From: 21-14-0-10-47-8 sp966211795
GTDB taxonomy: Bacteria > Bdellovibrionota > Bdellovibrionia > Bdellovibrionales > Bdellovibrionaceae
Direction: 5' to 3'
Assembly: GCA_966211795.1 (NCBI GenBank)
Contig: CBIHNW010000003.1
Location: 62,001 to 126,000, forward strand
DNA: 64,000 bases
Shown here piece by piece: positions 1 to 9,079 of the stretch. Position 1 is the stretch's first letter. Every line of letters starts with the position of its first letter. The position numbers and the translations under genes are program-made. A model generated the notes under the pieces. The model was given only the letters and a program-made list of their open reading frames with translations, searched no databases and was not told the origin of the DNA.

Positions 1-1388
1 CGAAGCACGTGAAAATGTACTGCTGCGGGCCCACGGTTTACGATCTCTTGCATGTCGGAAATTTCCGCGGTGCTATTTTCTATAATTTGGTTCGCAATTG
101 GCTTGAAGAATCCGGCTACAAGGTCACCTACGTGTATAACTATACGGACGTTGACGATAAGATCATCAATCGCGCCATCAAAGAGGGGCGAAGTGCGAAC
201 GAAGTCGCCGAGCAATACATCGTCGAGTTTGAGAAAGATTTTGGACGACTGAAACTTCGCAAGCAAGATCACAATCCGCGCGTGACCGAACACATGGACT
301 CGATTCTGCAAATGGTTGGTCAGTTGATCGAAAATAACAAAGCTTACGACGTGAACGGCGAAGTTTTGTATTCGATCAAAGCTTTTGATGGGTACGGAAA
401 ATTATCGAATCGCAATCCAGATGATTTAAAGGCTGGCGTGCGGGTCGAAATGGGAAGCCAGAAGAAAGATCCATTGGATTTTGCTTTGTGGAAGCCTTCA
501 AAGCCGAATGAACCTTCGTGGCCATCACCTTGGGGACCTGGGCGCCCGGGCTGGCATATCGAATGCTCGGCCATGGCGAAATCCATCTTAGGTGAGCAAA
601 TTGACATTCACGGTGGTGGATTGGATCTCGTTTTTCCTCATCATGAAAATGAGATTGCGCAGTCCGAAGGTTGCAGCGGCAAGCATTACGTCAAATATTG
701 GATTCACAACAACATGATCAATTTCTCGGGCGCTAAGATGAGCAAGTCTTTGGGTAACATCAAGACGGCGCGCTCGTTCATGGATGATTTCAATCCCGAG
801 ATCCTGAAATACATGATGCTGTCGGTTCATTACCGATCGATTTCGGATTTCAGCGAACACGCGATCGAGCAAGCGGTGCATGGCCTGGCACGAATCTATT
901 CTGCCTTGGCGACCGCGAATTCTTTGGCGGCGGGCGAGACAAAACCGGAAGCAAGCTTTGAGAAAATTACGACCGAGGCGTGGGCGAAAATCACCGAAGC
1001 TTTGAATGACGACTTCAATACGCCCGAAGCTTTTGCGCGGGTGTTTGAAGTGGTTCGAGCGTTTAATTCGCAGGTGAAACGGGGGATGAAAACGAATCCG
1101 GCGGTCAGTGGCAAAGCTGTCGCTTTACAGAACTTTATTTTGAGATTTGGCAAGCTTTTGTCCCTTTTTGAAGAGCCTGCGCAAGAGTTCCTGGTCACCT
1201 TGGACGATATGCTGCTAAAGAAGAAAGGTTTGGTTCGCGCTCAAATCGATGGCCTCTTGGTTGAGAGGACGGCGGCACGAGCGAACAAGGACTTTAAACG
1301 GTCCGACGAGCTTCGAGATCAGTTAACTCAAATGGGAATTGCTGTGAGCGACACACCTCAGGGATCCGAGTGGGAAGTCGCCAAATAA
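1..1388 (+). CDS. cysS: Cysteinyl-tRNA synthetase, 5' end outside the window
   Basis: Cytoplasmic class I aminoacyl-tRNA synthetase that charges tRNA-Cys with cysteine. The reading frame is already open at base 3 (codons K-H-V-K-M-Y), so the GTG at 9 is an internal codon and the true start lies upstream. Visible signatures are the CCGPTVYD segment, the HIGH-like motif HVGNFRGA, the zinc-site cysteine/histidines in WHIECSAMA and FPHHENEIAQSEG, and the KMSKSLGN loop. The C-terminal DALR/anticodon region ends normally (SDTPQGSEWEVAK). Only about 20-25 N-terminal residues should be missing. uvrB starts 9 bases after its stop, so the two may be co-transcribed. Confidence 0.97.
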   Translation, partial: KHVKMYCCGPTVYDLLHVGNFRGAIFYNLVRNWLEESGYKVTYVYNYTDVDDKIINRAIKEGRSANEVAEQYIVEFEKDFGRLKLRKQDHNPRVTEHMDSILQMVGQLIENNKAYDVNGEVLYSIKAFDGYGKLSNRNPDDLKAGVRVEMGSQKKDPLDFALWKPSKPNEPSWPSPWGPGRPGWHIECSAMAKSILGEQIDIHGGGLDLVFPHHENEIAQSEGCSGKHYVKYWIHNNMINFSGAKMSKSLGNIKTARSFMDDFNPEILKYMMLSVHYRSISDFSEHAIEQAVHGLARIYSALATANSLAAGETKPEASFEKITTEAWAKITEALNDDFNTPEAFARVFEVVRAFNSQVKRGMKTNPAVSGKAVALQNFILRFGKLLSLFEEPAQEFLVTLDDMLLKKKGLVRAQIDGLLVERTAARANKDFKRSDELRDQLTQMGIAVSDTPQGSEWEVAK

Positions 1389-1397
1389 GGCGGTTGG

Positions 1398-3491
1398 ATG
1401 TCACAGAAAAAGTTGTTTAAGTTGGTTTCGGATTTTAAGCCTTCAGGTGATCAGCCCAAGGCGATTTCCGAGATCTTGTCGAATTTTAAAAATGGACTCA
1501 ATCATCAGACGCTGTTGGGTGTAACCGGATCGGGAAAGACCTTCTCGATGGCGCATACGATTGCCAATCTCAATGAGCCGGCCTTGGTGCTGGCACCGAA
1601 TAAGACGTTGGCGGCGCAGTTGTACATGGAGTTCAAAGAGCTTTTTCCGCACAATGCGGTCGAGTACTTTGTGTCCTATTACGATTACTATCAGCCGGAA
1701 GCTTACATTCCGACGACCGATACCTTTATTGAGAAGGATTCGGCGATCAATGAGCAGATCGATCGCATGCGCCACTCGGCCACGCGGTCCTTGTTTGACC
1801 GCAAAGACGTGATCATCGTGAGCTCCGTTTCCTGCATTTACGGTCTTGGCAGTCCCGAGGCTTACTCGGGGATGATGATTCATTTGATCAACAACACCGA
1901 GATGAAGCGCGATCACTTGCTGCGCGAACTGGTGCGAATTCAGTATCAACGAAACAACGTGGACTTTTCGCGGGGAACCGTGCGGGTGCGCGGGGATGTG
2001 GTCGAGATTTTTCCGCCGTACGAAGAAGAGCGCGCGGTGCGGGTCGAATTTTTCGGGGACTATATCGAAAAAGTCGCGTGGATTGATCCACTCACGGGTC
2101 AAGTTTTAGAGGAACTGGACCAGATCGGTATTTATCCGGGATCGCACTATGCGACGGGCGATGACAATATCAAGCGCGCCATCGGCACCATTCGCGATGA
2201 GCTTCGTGAAAGGCTGCAGACCTTTCAGAAAGAAATGAAATTCTTAGAAGCGCAGCGGATCGAGCAAAGAACCTTGTACGACATCGAGATGATGGAACAG
2301 ATGGGATTTTGCTCGGGCATCGAGAACTATTCGCGGCATTTGACAGGGCGTGGGGCCGGGGCGCCTCCGCCGACATTATTGGAATACTTCCCGAAAAATT
2401 TTGTCACCTTTATCGATGAATCTCACGTCACCGTTCCGCAGATTGGTGGAATGTACCGCGGAGACCGAGCGCGAAAGATGACCTTGGTGGATCATGGTTT
2501 CCGTTTGCCGTCGGCTCTGGACAATCGACCCCTGAATTTTCAAGAGTTCGAAGCGTTCATGGACAAAGTGGTCTACGTGTCGGCAACGCCGGGACCTTAT
2601 GAATTGCAAAAGTCTGAAGGCTTGATCGTCGAGATGATCATTCGCCCAACGGGACTGGTGGATCCACAAACCGAAGTGCGACCGGTGAAATTTCAGGTTG
2701 ACGATTTGCTGACGGAAATTCGCGATCGGGTGAAGAAAAAAGAGCGCGTGCTGATCACGACTTTGACCAAACGAAGCGCCGAAGATTTGACCGAGTATTA
2801 CGAGTCTCTGGGCGTAAAAGTGAAGTACTTGCACAGCGATATCGACACCGTCGAGCGGATGGAGATCTTGCGTGATTTGCGGCTGGGGGTCTTCGATGTT
2901 TTGATCGGGATCAATCTTTTGCGAGAGGGGATTGATATCCCCGAAGTCTCATTGGTGGCGATCACCGATGCGGATAAAGAGGGATTCTTAAGGTCCGAGC
3001 GTTCTTTGATTCAAACGATCGGGCGGGCTGCGCGAAATTTGAATGGGCGCGTTATATTGTATGCTGACAAGATGACGGACTCGATGACTCGAGCGCTGGG
3101 GGAAACCGAGCGACGTCGGGCCATCCAGACGGCGTATAATGTGAAGAATAATATCACTCCGGCTTCGATTCAGAAGAAGATCCGCGAGGGATTGGGCGAT
3201 CTTTTTGATGGCAACCCATCAGCTCATATAGGCCTTGAGCCTAAAAAAGTTGTGAACTTGTTTGAGAAGTACGCGGGACAGCCGGGCGCTTTGGCGAAGG
3301 AGATTGAAACTTTGCGAAAGAAAATGAAGAAGGCTTCGGACAACCTGGACTTTGAGGACGCGGCCAAGATCCGTGACGAAGTCAAACGCCTGCAGATTTT
3401 AGAACTGAACATCCGACCTGGGGGCAGTATTGAAAAAGAGTCGGATGACGTCGTTGAAGGGAAAGTGCTACCGTTTAAGCAACCATCATAA
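1398..3491 (+). CDS. uvrB: Excinuclease ABC subunit B
   Basis: DNA-damage-recognition helicase of nucleotide excision repair, working with UvrA and UvrC in the cytoplasm. At 697 aa it is slightly longer than the usual ~670. Walker A GVTGSGKTFS is at residues 41-50; the beta-hairpin region that clamps damaged DNA (YYDYYQPEAYIP) follows near residue 92; the DESH helicase motif is near residues 340-343; helicase motifs V/VI (GINLLREGIDIPEV, QTIGRAARN) lie near 500-540. A C-terminal UVR domain (LDFEDAAKIRDEVKRL) mediates UvrC contact. uvrC lies only 1.5 kb downstream, with two unrelated genes between them. Confidence 0.98.
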   Translation: MSQKKLFKLVSDFKPSGDQPKAISEILSNFKNGLNHQTLLGVTGSGKTFSMAHTIANLNEPALVLAPNKTLAAQLYMEFKELFPHNAVEYFVSYYDYYQPEAYIPTTDTFIEKDSAINEQIDRMRHSATRSLFDRKDVIIVSSVSCIYGLGSPEAYSGMMIHLINNTEMKRDHLLRELVRIQYQRNNVDFSRGTVRVRGDVVEIFPPYEEERAVRVEFFGDYIEKVAWIDPLTGQVLEELDQIGIYPGSHYATGDDNIKRAIGTIRDELRERLQTFQKEMKFLEAQRIEQRTLYDIEMMEQMGFCSGIENYSRHLTGRGAGAPPPTLLEYFPKNFVTFIDESHVTVPQIGGMYRGDRARKMTLVDHGFRLPSALDNRPLNFQEFEAFMDKVVYVSATPGPYELQKSEGLIVEMIIRPTGLVDPQTEVRPVKFQVDDLLTEIRDRVKKKERVLITTLTKRSAEDLTEYYESLGVKVKYLHSDIDTVERMEILRDLRLGVFDVLIGINLLREGIDIPEVSLVAITDADKEGFLRSERSLIQTIGRAARNLNGRVILYADKMTDSMTRALGETERRRAIQTAYNVKNNITPASIQKKIREGLGDLFDGNPSAHIGLEPKKVVNLFEKYAGQPGALAKEIETLRKKMKKASDNLDFEDAAKIRDEVKRLQILELNIRPGGSIEKESDDVVEGKVLPFKQPS

Positions 3492-3509
3492 AAGGAAAGG
3501 CCTTTGAAA

Positions 3510-4007
3510 ATGAAATCATCATTGCTTTTGCTTCTGCTCTTATCTGCAGGTTCCGTTCTCGCTCAATCATTACCCGATCCCACTCCGGCGGCTCATCCCA
3601 GGGATGATGCGAAAATGGATCCAGCCGCGAAAGCCAAAGAGGGGAGCAGCACAGCTGGCGCGATTCAAAAGGGAAAAGTCTTTTTTGTTGAGCCTAAAAA
3701 TGGTGCAACCGTCGAGAAAACTTTCACCGTGAAAATGGGCGTTGAAGGCTACAAGGTTCGCCCCGCGGGCGAAGCGCCGGATGAAGTTGTGAGTGGTCAT
3801 CACCATATTTTGATCGACCAAGGGGCCGCGCCGGCGGGACAGCCGATCCCGAACGATGACAAACACATGCACTTCGGAAAAGGCCAGATGGAAACCAAAG
3901 TGACATTGCCGCCGGGAAAACACACCCTGACATTGCAATTTGCGGATGGGGCCCATCGGTCTTTTGGACCACAGATGAGCCAGACCATCACCGTCAATGT
4001 AAAATAG
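3510..4007 (+). CDS. Exported DUF4399-type protein
   Basis: Small exported protein of about 165 aa with a clear Sec signal peptide (MKSSLLLLLLLSAGSVLAQ). The mature part begins with a Pro/Ala/Asp-rich spacer, then one beta-rich domain with the motifs GHHHILID and KHMHFGKGQ and an ending pattern (PGKHTLTLQFADGAH) typical of DUF4399 proteins. The function of this family is not established; the His-rich motifs could bind metal (inference). I chose ATG 3510 because the Shine-Dalgarno AAAGGAAAGG (3491-3500) is 9 bases before it; the in-frame TTG at 3504 is too close. Confidence 0.75.
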   Translation: MKSSLLLLLLLSAGSVLAQSLPDPTPAAHPRDDAKMDPAAKAKEGSSTAGAIQKGKVFFVEPKNGATVEKTFTVKMGVEGYKVRPAGEAPDEVVSGHHHILIDQGAAPAGQPIPNDDKHMHFGKGQMETKVTLPPGKHTLTLQFADGAHRSFGPQMSQTITVNVK

Positions 4008-4192
4008 GATTTTTTGACTCAAGATCCTGCCGTTGAACGCTGGGATCTTGAATTTCTCCTCTGGATATTGGTCGAGTTCTCCTGATCCCGACAATTTTTT
4101 TTTTGGTCCCCCCAAATATTTCGAATAACAATGGGAATAGGAACTTATGTTTCCTTTTGGGTTATCGCCCTTTCCACGGATGGAGAAAGACA

Positions 4193-4960
4193 ATGAAGCC
4201 AGCGCTAATTTCCTTTTCTTTGGTACTCTTCGCCCAAGTTTCAATGGCAGGATTTTTTGATACGAACTTTCCAAAGGAATATGCCAGCATTGAAAAAGAT
4301 AAAAAAGATGTCCAAGCGCAAATCAACACTCTCAATAAAAGAAAAGAATATCTTGGGAAAAAATTGGCAGCATGTGTGAATGACCGCGAGGCCTGTTCCA
4401 ATGCTGGAGACAGCGAAAATGATATTAAAGATGATATCAAAAAAGCGGAAGCAAGCATCAAATCTTACCAAGCTAAAATCGAAGATTTAGACACAAAGTA
4501 CTCAAGCACCCAAAAAGATGAAAAAGATTTCAACACAGAAAAGGCGGCTAAAGATAAAGCGGCAGCCGATCGCAAGGCTAAAATCGAGCAGAACGAAGCC
4601 AAAAGATACATGGATAATTTGAAGAAGCATGCGAACACGATGAAAGAAGATCTGTGGAATATTAAATTTGATGTTGCGGATATGGGACGTCAATTCGACA
4701 AGCATGACATCGGACAATATGTTGCCGCGAAAATGGGGCTGATGCTCAACTCGCAAGCCTTTTGTGTTGCCAAAGCAAGATGTGAAGAGCCGGTCGGACA
4801 AGCGAAAAAACGAGTCAGTGCTGAACAGTTGCAACAAGAGATCTTCTCCGGCATGAGCACGGACATTTTCAAAGGCGTTGATTTTTACCAAAAAGCGCAC
4901 GAAGGCGCAGGCGCACCTGCCGCTTCACAAAAACCTGCGAAATCCACCGGCGCTCCATAA
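4193..4960 (+). CDS. Exported coiled-coil protein
   Basis: 255-aa protein with a signal peptide (MKPALISFSLVLFAQVSMA) followed by a long Lys/Glu/Asp-rich helical region (about residues 35-160) with heptad-like spacing that should form a coiled coil. The remainder carries two cysteines near AFCVAKARCEEP, able to form a disulfide in the periplasm, and ends in an Ala/Pro-rich tail. No known family is recognised. ATG 4193 is preceded by GGAGAAAGACA; an open frame extends further upstream but lacks a ribosome binding site and would bury the signal peptide. Confidence 0.7.
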   Translation: MKPALISFSLVLFAQVSMAGFFDTNFPKEYASIEKDKKDVQAQINTLNKRKEYLGKKLAACVNDREACSNAGDSENDIKDDIKKAEASIKSYQAKIEDLDTKYSSTQKDEKDFNTEKAAKDKAAADRKAKIEQNEAKRYMDNLKKHANTMKEDLWNIKFDVADMGRQFDKHDIGQYVAAKMGLMLNSQAFCVAKARCEEPVGQAKKRVSAEQLQQEIFSGMSTDIFKGVDFYQKAHEGAGAPAASQKPAKSTGAP

Positions 4961-5012
4961 TCCAATTTCCCAATAGATTGAAACTTCAAAATCGCCATGA
5001 GATAACCAGTCC

Positions 5013-6965
5013 ATGGCGATTTCTGCATCTCAGGCCAAATTCGAAATAGTGAAAGAGAAGGTCAAAGAATTTCCGACTCAGTCGGGGGTTTATTTGATGA
5101 AGAATCTCGCCGACAAAATCATCTATGTCGGGAAGGCCAAGAATTTGCGTGCCCGGGTTCGCAGCTATTTTTTGGATAGCAAGGATCATTCGCCGAAGAC
5201 GCGCGTGCTGGTCAGTCACATTCAAGAAATCGAATACATTCTGACAAAGACCGAGGTCGAAGCGTTTTTGCTCGAGGCTTCGCTGATCAAGAAGCATCGG
5301 CCAAAATACAACATTCGGCTGAAGGATGACAAAGCGTATCCTTACATCAAGCTTTCGTGGTCGGATGATTATCCAAGACTTTATCTCAGCCGCAAAGTTC
5401 GCAAGGACGGCGGTCTTTACTTTGGACCTTACACACGCGGACTTGCGGTGCAGGGGACGATTAAGTTTCTCAATCGCACCTTCAAGATTCGGGACTGCAC
5501 GGACTCGGTTTTTAAGACGCGCAAGCGGCCCTGCATGACCCACCAAATCGGCCGTTGCACGGCGCCCTGTGTGAATTTGATTTCCAAAGAAGAATACCGG
5601 GAAGAAGTCGAAGGTGCGAAGAACTTTCTGCGCGGTCAAGATAAGCGCGTGATCAAGCAGTTGACCGAAAGAATGAAACTGGCGGCGAGTGAAGAAAAAT
5701 TTGAAGTCGCGGCCCGTTTGCGGGATTCGGTTTCTTCGGTTAAGGCGATTCTGGAAAAACAATCGGTCATCAATGCGACAAGCGATAAGGATCAAGACGC
5801 GATCGGATTCTTCGGTGATGATCGCGGCTGTTTGATCGAGACGGTTCACGTGCGACAGGGGCGGGTGTTGGGAACGAGGGCGCATTATTTTCCGATGCTC
5901 GATCCGCACGATCCCTCGGAAGATCCGCGTGAATGGCTGATTTCGTTTTTGAATCAGTACTATGAAGACAATATCATTCCGGAAGAAGTGCTGCTGCCCG
6001 TGGATGTCGGGCCCGAGATGATGAAGCTGATGGAAGCGGTCTTGAAAGAGCGTTCGGGGGCCGAGGTGACGGTGCGCTTTGCTACGGGTGAGAAAGCTTC
6101 CTCGTTGGTCGAGATGGCCAATCAGAATGCGCAGGCGCACTTTGATAAGTACGTCACCAAGTCCGAGGAAAAACGTCGCGGCTTGGAAGAAATCAAAGAG
6201 CGCTTGGGTCTGCCGAATCTGCCTTTGCGGATCGAGTGCTATGACATCTCCAACTTTCAGGGCGCGGAAAGCGTTGCGAGCCAGGTGGTGTTCGAAGATG
6301 GCGTGCCGTCGAAAGAACATTACCGCCGGTATAAAATCAAAACCGTCGAAGGATCCAATGATTTCGCCTCGATGAAAGAAGTTTTATCGCGTCGGTTTCG
6401 TCACACCGAATACGATGATCCGCAACTGGTCGTCGTCGATGGTGGTAAGGGTCAGCTCAGTGCCGCGGTGAAAATTTTGAAAGAAATCGGGCGCGGGGAC
6501 GTACCGGTCGTGGGCCTAGCGAAAGCTCGCGTGCAGGGTGAATTTTCAGACTCGGAAGTGATGAGCACGGAAGAGCGATTTTACATTCCGGGCCGGCAGA
6601 ATCCGGTGGTGTTCAAGAATAATTCCGAAGCCCACCACATTCTGGTCGGCATTCGCGACGAGGCCCACCGCTTCGCCATCACCTATCACCGCAAGCTTCG
6701 CGAGGCCACGAGCCTTGAGAGCTCGCTGGATTTCGTCGTGGGCTTGGGAGAGAAACGAAAGAAAGAATTGTTGCGGGTCTATCCCGACGTGCAGGCGATC
6801 AAGTCGGCCGAGGTCGAAGATCTGGTGAAAATTCCAGGCTTCAATCGGGTTTTGGCCGAGCGAATTTTACTGCAGCTCAACGAAGATGACGACGACAGCG
6901 AGGTCAGCAATCCCGCGATTGATCTGAAGACGATCGCGGAATCGGGCAGTAAAGATCCATTCTAA
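5013..6965 (+). CDS. uvrC: Excinuclease ABC subunit C
   Basis: Dual-incision nuclease of nucleotide excision repair (650 aa, normal length). The GIY-YIG domain that makes the 3' incision is at residues ~17-95 (GVYLMKNLADKIIYVGKAKN). A cysteine cluster (C...C...CTAPC, about residues 162-187) fits the Fe-S/Zn site seen in many UvrC proteins. A UVR motif (EKFEVAARLRDSVSSVKAI) precedes the RNase H-like 5'-incision domain (IECYDISNFQG; DPQLVVVDGGKGQL), and a C-terminal helix-hairpin-helix (LVKIPGFNRVLAERIL) follows. ATG 5013 lacks a strong Shine-Dalgarno. Confidence 0.97.
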   Translation: MAISASQAKFEIVKEKVKEFPTQSGVYLMKNLADKIIYVGKAKNLRARVRSYFLDSKDHSPKTRVLVSHIQEIEYILTKTEVEAFLLEASLIKKHRPKYNIRLKDDKAYPYIKLSWSDDYPRLYLSRKVRKDGGLYFGPYTRGLAVQGTIKFLNRTFKIRDCTDSVFKTRKRPCMTHQIGRCTAPCVNLISKEEYREEVEGAKNFLRGQDKRVIKQLTERMKLAASEEKFEVAARLRDSVSSVKAILEKQSVINATSDKDQDAIGFFGDDRGCLIETVHVRQGRVLGTRAHYFPMLDPHDPSEDPREWLISFLNQYYEDNIIPEEVLLPVDVGPEMMKLMEAVLKERSGAEVTVRFATGEKASSLVEMANQNAQAHFDKYVTKSEEKRRGLEEIKERLGLPNLPLRIECYDISNFQGAESVASQVVFEDGVPSKEHYRRYKIKTVEGSNDFASMKEVLSRRFRHTEYDDPQLVVVDGGKGQLSAAVKILKEIGRGDVPVVGLAKARVQGEFSDSEVMSTEERFYIPGRQNPVVFKNNSEAHHILVGIRDEAHRFAITYHRKLREATSLESSLDFVVGLGEKRKKELLRVYPDVQAIKSAEVEDLVKIPGFNRVLAERILLQLNEDDDDSEVSNPAIDLKTIAESGSKDPF

Positions 6966-7004
6966 AAGCGAAATGTCAGTTCACTTGGATTGAAGGGAGT
7001 GTGC

Positions 7005-7030
7005 GCCACCGAATCGGCGGTGGCTTTCAT
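7005..7030. terminator. Hairpin between convergent uvrC and zinc-ribbon gene
   Basis: GCCACCG (7005-7011) pairs with CGGTGGC (7018-7024) around a 6-base loop and is followed by a short T-containing stretch. It sits between the uvrC stop and the end of the opposite-strand gene, so it may serve both. The T-tract is poor, which lowers confidence. Confidence 0.45.
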
Positions 7031-7034
7031 CATC

Positions 7035-7280
7035 TTACTGGATGTCGTGGACTTCGGTGCGGACGTGGACGGCGCAGCTGGGGCAGTGGCCATCTTCTTT
7101 CAGGCGGTTTTCACTCTCGTCAATTTCGACTTGAAATTCGAGAGTTGTGCCACAGTGCGGGCAATTGTTAACCGCTTCCACAAAGGCTTCGCGGCGTTCG
7201 ATGTCTTCCATTGGCAATATATTAAAGCGAAAGATTTCCATGTCCTTATTATCGGCAGGTCTTGTATAGCTTTGAGTCAT
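7035..7280 (-). CDS. Small zinc-ribbon protein
   Basis: 81-aa cytoplasmic protein with two CxxC knuckles, NNCPHCGTT and GHCPSCAVH, about 25 residues apart, which would bind one zinc ion as a zinc ribbon. The rest is acidic and hydrophilic with no transmembrane segment. No specific family is recognised; such proteins may be nucleic-acid or protein adaptors. It is convergent with uvrC and diverges from the 7329 gene with only 48 bases between start codons, so the promoters of the two must overlap. Confidence 0.65.
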   Translation of the reverse strand: MTQSYTRPADNKDMEIFRFNILPMEDIERREAFVEAVNNCPHCGTTLEFQVEIDESENRLKEDGHCPSCAVHVRTEVHDIQ

Positions 7281-7328
7281 ATTCTGTAAAACTGGACCTC
7301 AGTCCGTCCAAAGACTAAAGTCGGCCTT

Positions 7329-7769
7329 GTGGAAAATTATCTCTGGTACTTGGAAAATGTTTTGGGTCTCAAAACCTTGGTTTTGCCCGAGATGCCCTCT
7401 CCCGTTGAGACGGAAGCGATCGTTGAGGAACCGGTTGTCAAGCCGCCTCAGGTTCTCTTTATTGAAGAACGAGCCTTGAGTGCCGCGGCCAGTGAGCTGT
7501 TCCATAAAATGCGAGAAGCGATGAAGCTTTCCAGCGAGCAGGTGACGGTGCTCTTTGCCGACAAGGCTTCTGCCAGCGAATTGCAAGTCGCAGTGATGTC
7601 GGCTGATCGTGTGGTATCTTTCTCGAAAAACATTTTTCAAAATTTGCAGAAAGAACCGGAACATAAATTTCTCACTCACTCGCCAGAAGAACTTTTGAAA
7701 AGACCAGAACTGAAAAAGCAGGCTTGGGATGATCTCAAGCTCGTGATGAAGTCTTTAGGACTTTTATGA
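7329..7769 (+). CDS. Small protein resembling DNA polymerase III psi / UDG-fold C-terminus
   Basis: 146-aa cytoplasmic protein starting at GTG 7329. The N-terminus (NYLWYLENVLGLKTLVLPEM) and the end (HSPEELLKRPELKKQAWDDL) resemble the layout of DNA polymerase III psi (HolD) and the C-terminal helix of family-4 uracil-DNA glycosylases (HPxxLLRNPxxKxxxWxDL). The glycosylase catalytic loop is absent, so it is not a working glycosylase. Psi is known to have a UDG-like fold, which makes a HolD-like role plausible, but this is inference from pattern only. Its stop overlaps the start of the NfeD-type gene by 4 bases (ATGA), giving translational coupling. Confidence 0.6.
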   Translation: MENYLWYLENVLGLKTLVLPEMPSPVETEAIVEEPVVKPPQVLFIEERALSAAASELFHKMREAMKLSSEQVTVLFADKASASELQVAVMSADRVVSFSKNIFQNLQKEPEHKFLTHSPEELLKRPELKKQAWDDLKLVMKSLGLL

Positions 7770-9079
7770 AATTTTTAATCCCACTTTTAATTGCGTTCGG
7801 AATTCAGTGCTCGCTCACGAGCGCGGCATTTGCTTTGGGACCCTCGGTGTGCACCGTTGCGGTGACGGTGGATGGGATCATTTCGGCGGCGACCAAAGAT
7901 TATCTCGAGCGCGCCGAAACCGAAGTGCAAAAAAGAAATTGCACTTCGCTCTTGGTTCGTATGAATACGCCCGGCGGGGATCTGCAGGCGACACGATTGA
8001 TTGTTGAAAAGATTCTGGCTTCGAAGATTCCCTACCTCTGCTTGATCACTCCCAGTGGCGGGCATGCGGGCAGTGCGGGCGCCTTGATTTTACAGGCTTG
8101 TCACGTCAATGGTGGGGTGGCGGCCACGAACGTGGGAGCGGCGACACCAATCTTGGGTGGAGGGCAGAGTTTATCTGATGATCTTCGAAAAAAAATCATC
8201 AATGACACCGTCAGCTGGTCGCAGGGGCTCGCCAAATTGCGCGGCCGAAATTTAGCATTTGCTCGCGACATCGTCACTGAAGCGAAAGCCATCTCCAGCG
8301 AAGAGGCCGTTCAGATGAAAGCTTTGGATATCTACGCCAAAGACGAAGCCGATTTTTTGCAAAAGAGTGAAGGGCGAAAAGTTCAAATTCAGGAAGCAGC
8401 GGACCAGAAAGTGCAAACGGGTCCCATCAGCGAATACGAAAAAGACTTTCGCTATAAAATTTTAAATCTCATCGCCGATCCAGAGCTTGCTTATCTTTTG
8501 TTTATGGCGTCGCTGGCACTTTTGTATTTCGAAATCACGCATCCCGGATTTGTCGCTCCCGGCGTGATTGGCGGCATGGGTCTGGTGCTTTCACTGATTG
8601 CCTTTCACAAGTTGGATGTGCAATGGGGTGGCCTGGCCTTGTTAATTCTCGGAATCGGTTTTTTAATCGCCGAAGTCTTCGTGCCAAGCTTTGGCATGCT
8701 CGGCATCGGAGGCATCGTTGCCTTGGTGGTCGGCAGCATCTTTTTGTATGACCCCAGCCTGACGGGCTATGCTCTGCCGCTTTCTTTGATATTGACGGTC
8801 TCGATCTGCCTTGGCGCCGTTTTCATTGGGCTAGGGCTTCTCGCCATGCGGACCTATCGCCGCGGCGGAAAAAATTTGGATGCGGTCCATCTGGGAAAAC
8901 AAGCGGTGGTCGTGCGCATGGAAACGGAGACCGCGGGTCAGTTGGAAATCAAGGGCGAGATCTGGAGTTTCGAATCAAATGAAAGCCTGCAGGTCGGCGA
9001 CAAAGTCCAAGTGCTGTCGCGGCAGGGGCTGGTTTATAAAGTTCAGAAAATCAAAAATTCACAAGGAGTTCTGTCATGA
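7766..9079 (+). CDS. NfeD-family membrane-bound serine protease (ClpP class)
   Basis: 437-aa membrane protein of the long NfeD/1510-N type, which cleaves hydrophobic segments such as those of partner stomatin-like proteins. It has a signal peptide, a ClpP/crotonase-fold protease domain with the oxyanion segment NTPGGD (67-72), the probable nucleophile Ser103 in GGHAGSAGALI and the general-base Lys142/143 in DDLRKK, followed by about four transmembrane segments (residues ~240-365) and a C-terminal NfeD beta-barrel. The next gene encodes a slipin and overlaps it by 4 bases, the classic NfeD-stomatin pair involved in membrane quality control. Confidence 0.9.
   Translation: MKFLIPLLIAFGIQCSLTSAAFALGPSVCTVAVTVDGIISAATKDYLERAETEVQKRNCTSLLVRMNTPGGDLQATRLIVEKILASKIPYLCLITPSGGHAGSAGALILQACHVNGGVAATNVGAATPILGGGQSLSDDLRKKIINDTVSWSQGLAKLRGRNLAFARDIVTEAKAISSEEAVQMKALDIYAKDEADFLQKSEGRKVQIQEAADQKVQTGPISEYEKDFRYKILNLIADPELAYLLFMASLALLYFEITHPGFVAPGVIGGMGLVLSLIAFHKLDVQWGGLALLILGIGFLIAEVFVPSFGMLGIGGIVALVVGSIFLYDPSLTGYALPLSLILTVSICLGAVFIGLGLLAMRTYRRGGKNLDAVHLGKQAVVVRMETETAGQLEIKGEIWSFESNESLQVGDKVQVLSRQGLVYKVQKIKNSQGVLS

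Noticed and set aside
4986..6320. 444-codon open frame opposite uvrC
   Set aside because: Shadow of uvrC; composition (Arg, Phe, His-rich) and absence of motifs are typical of antisense frames.
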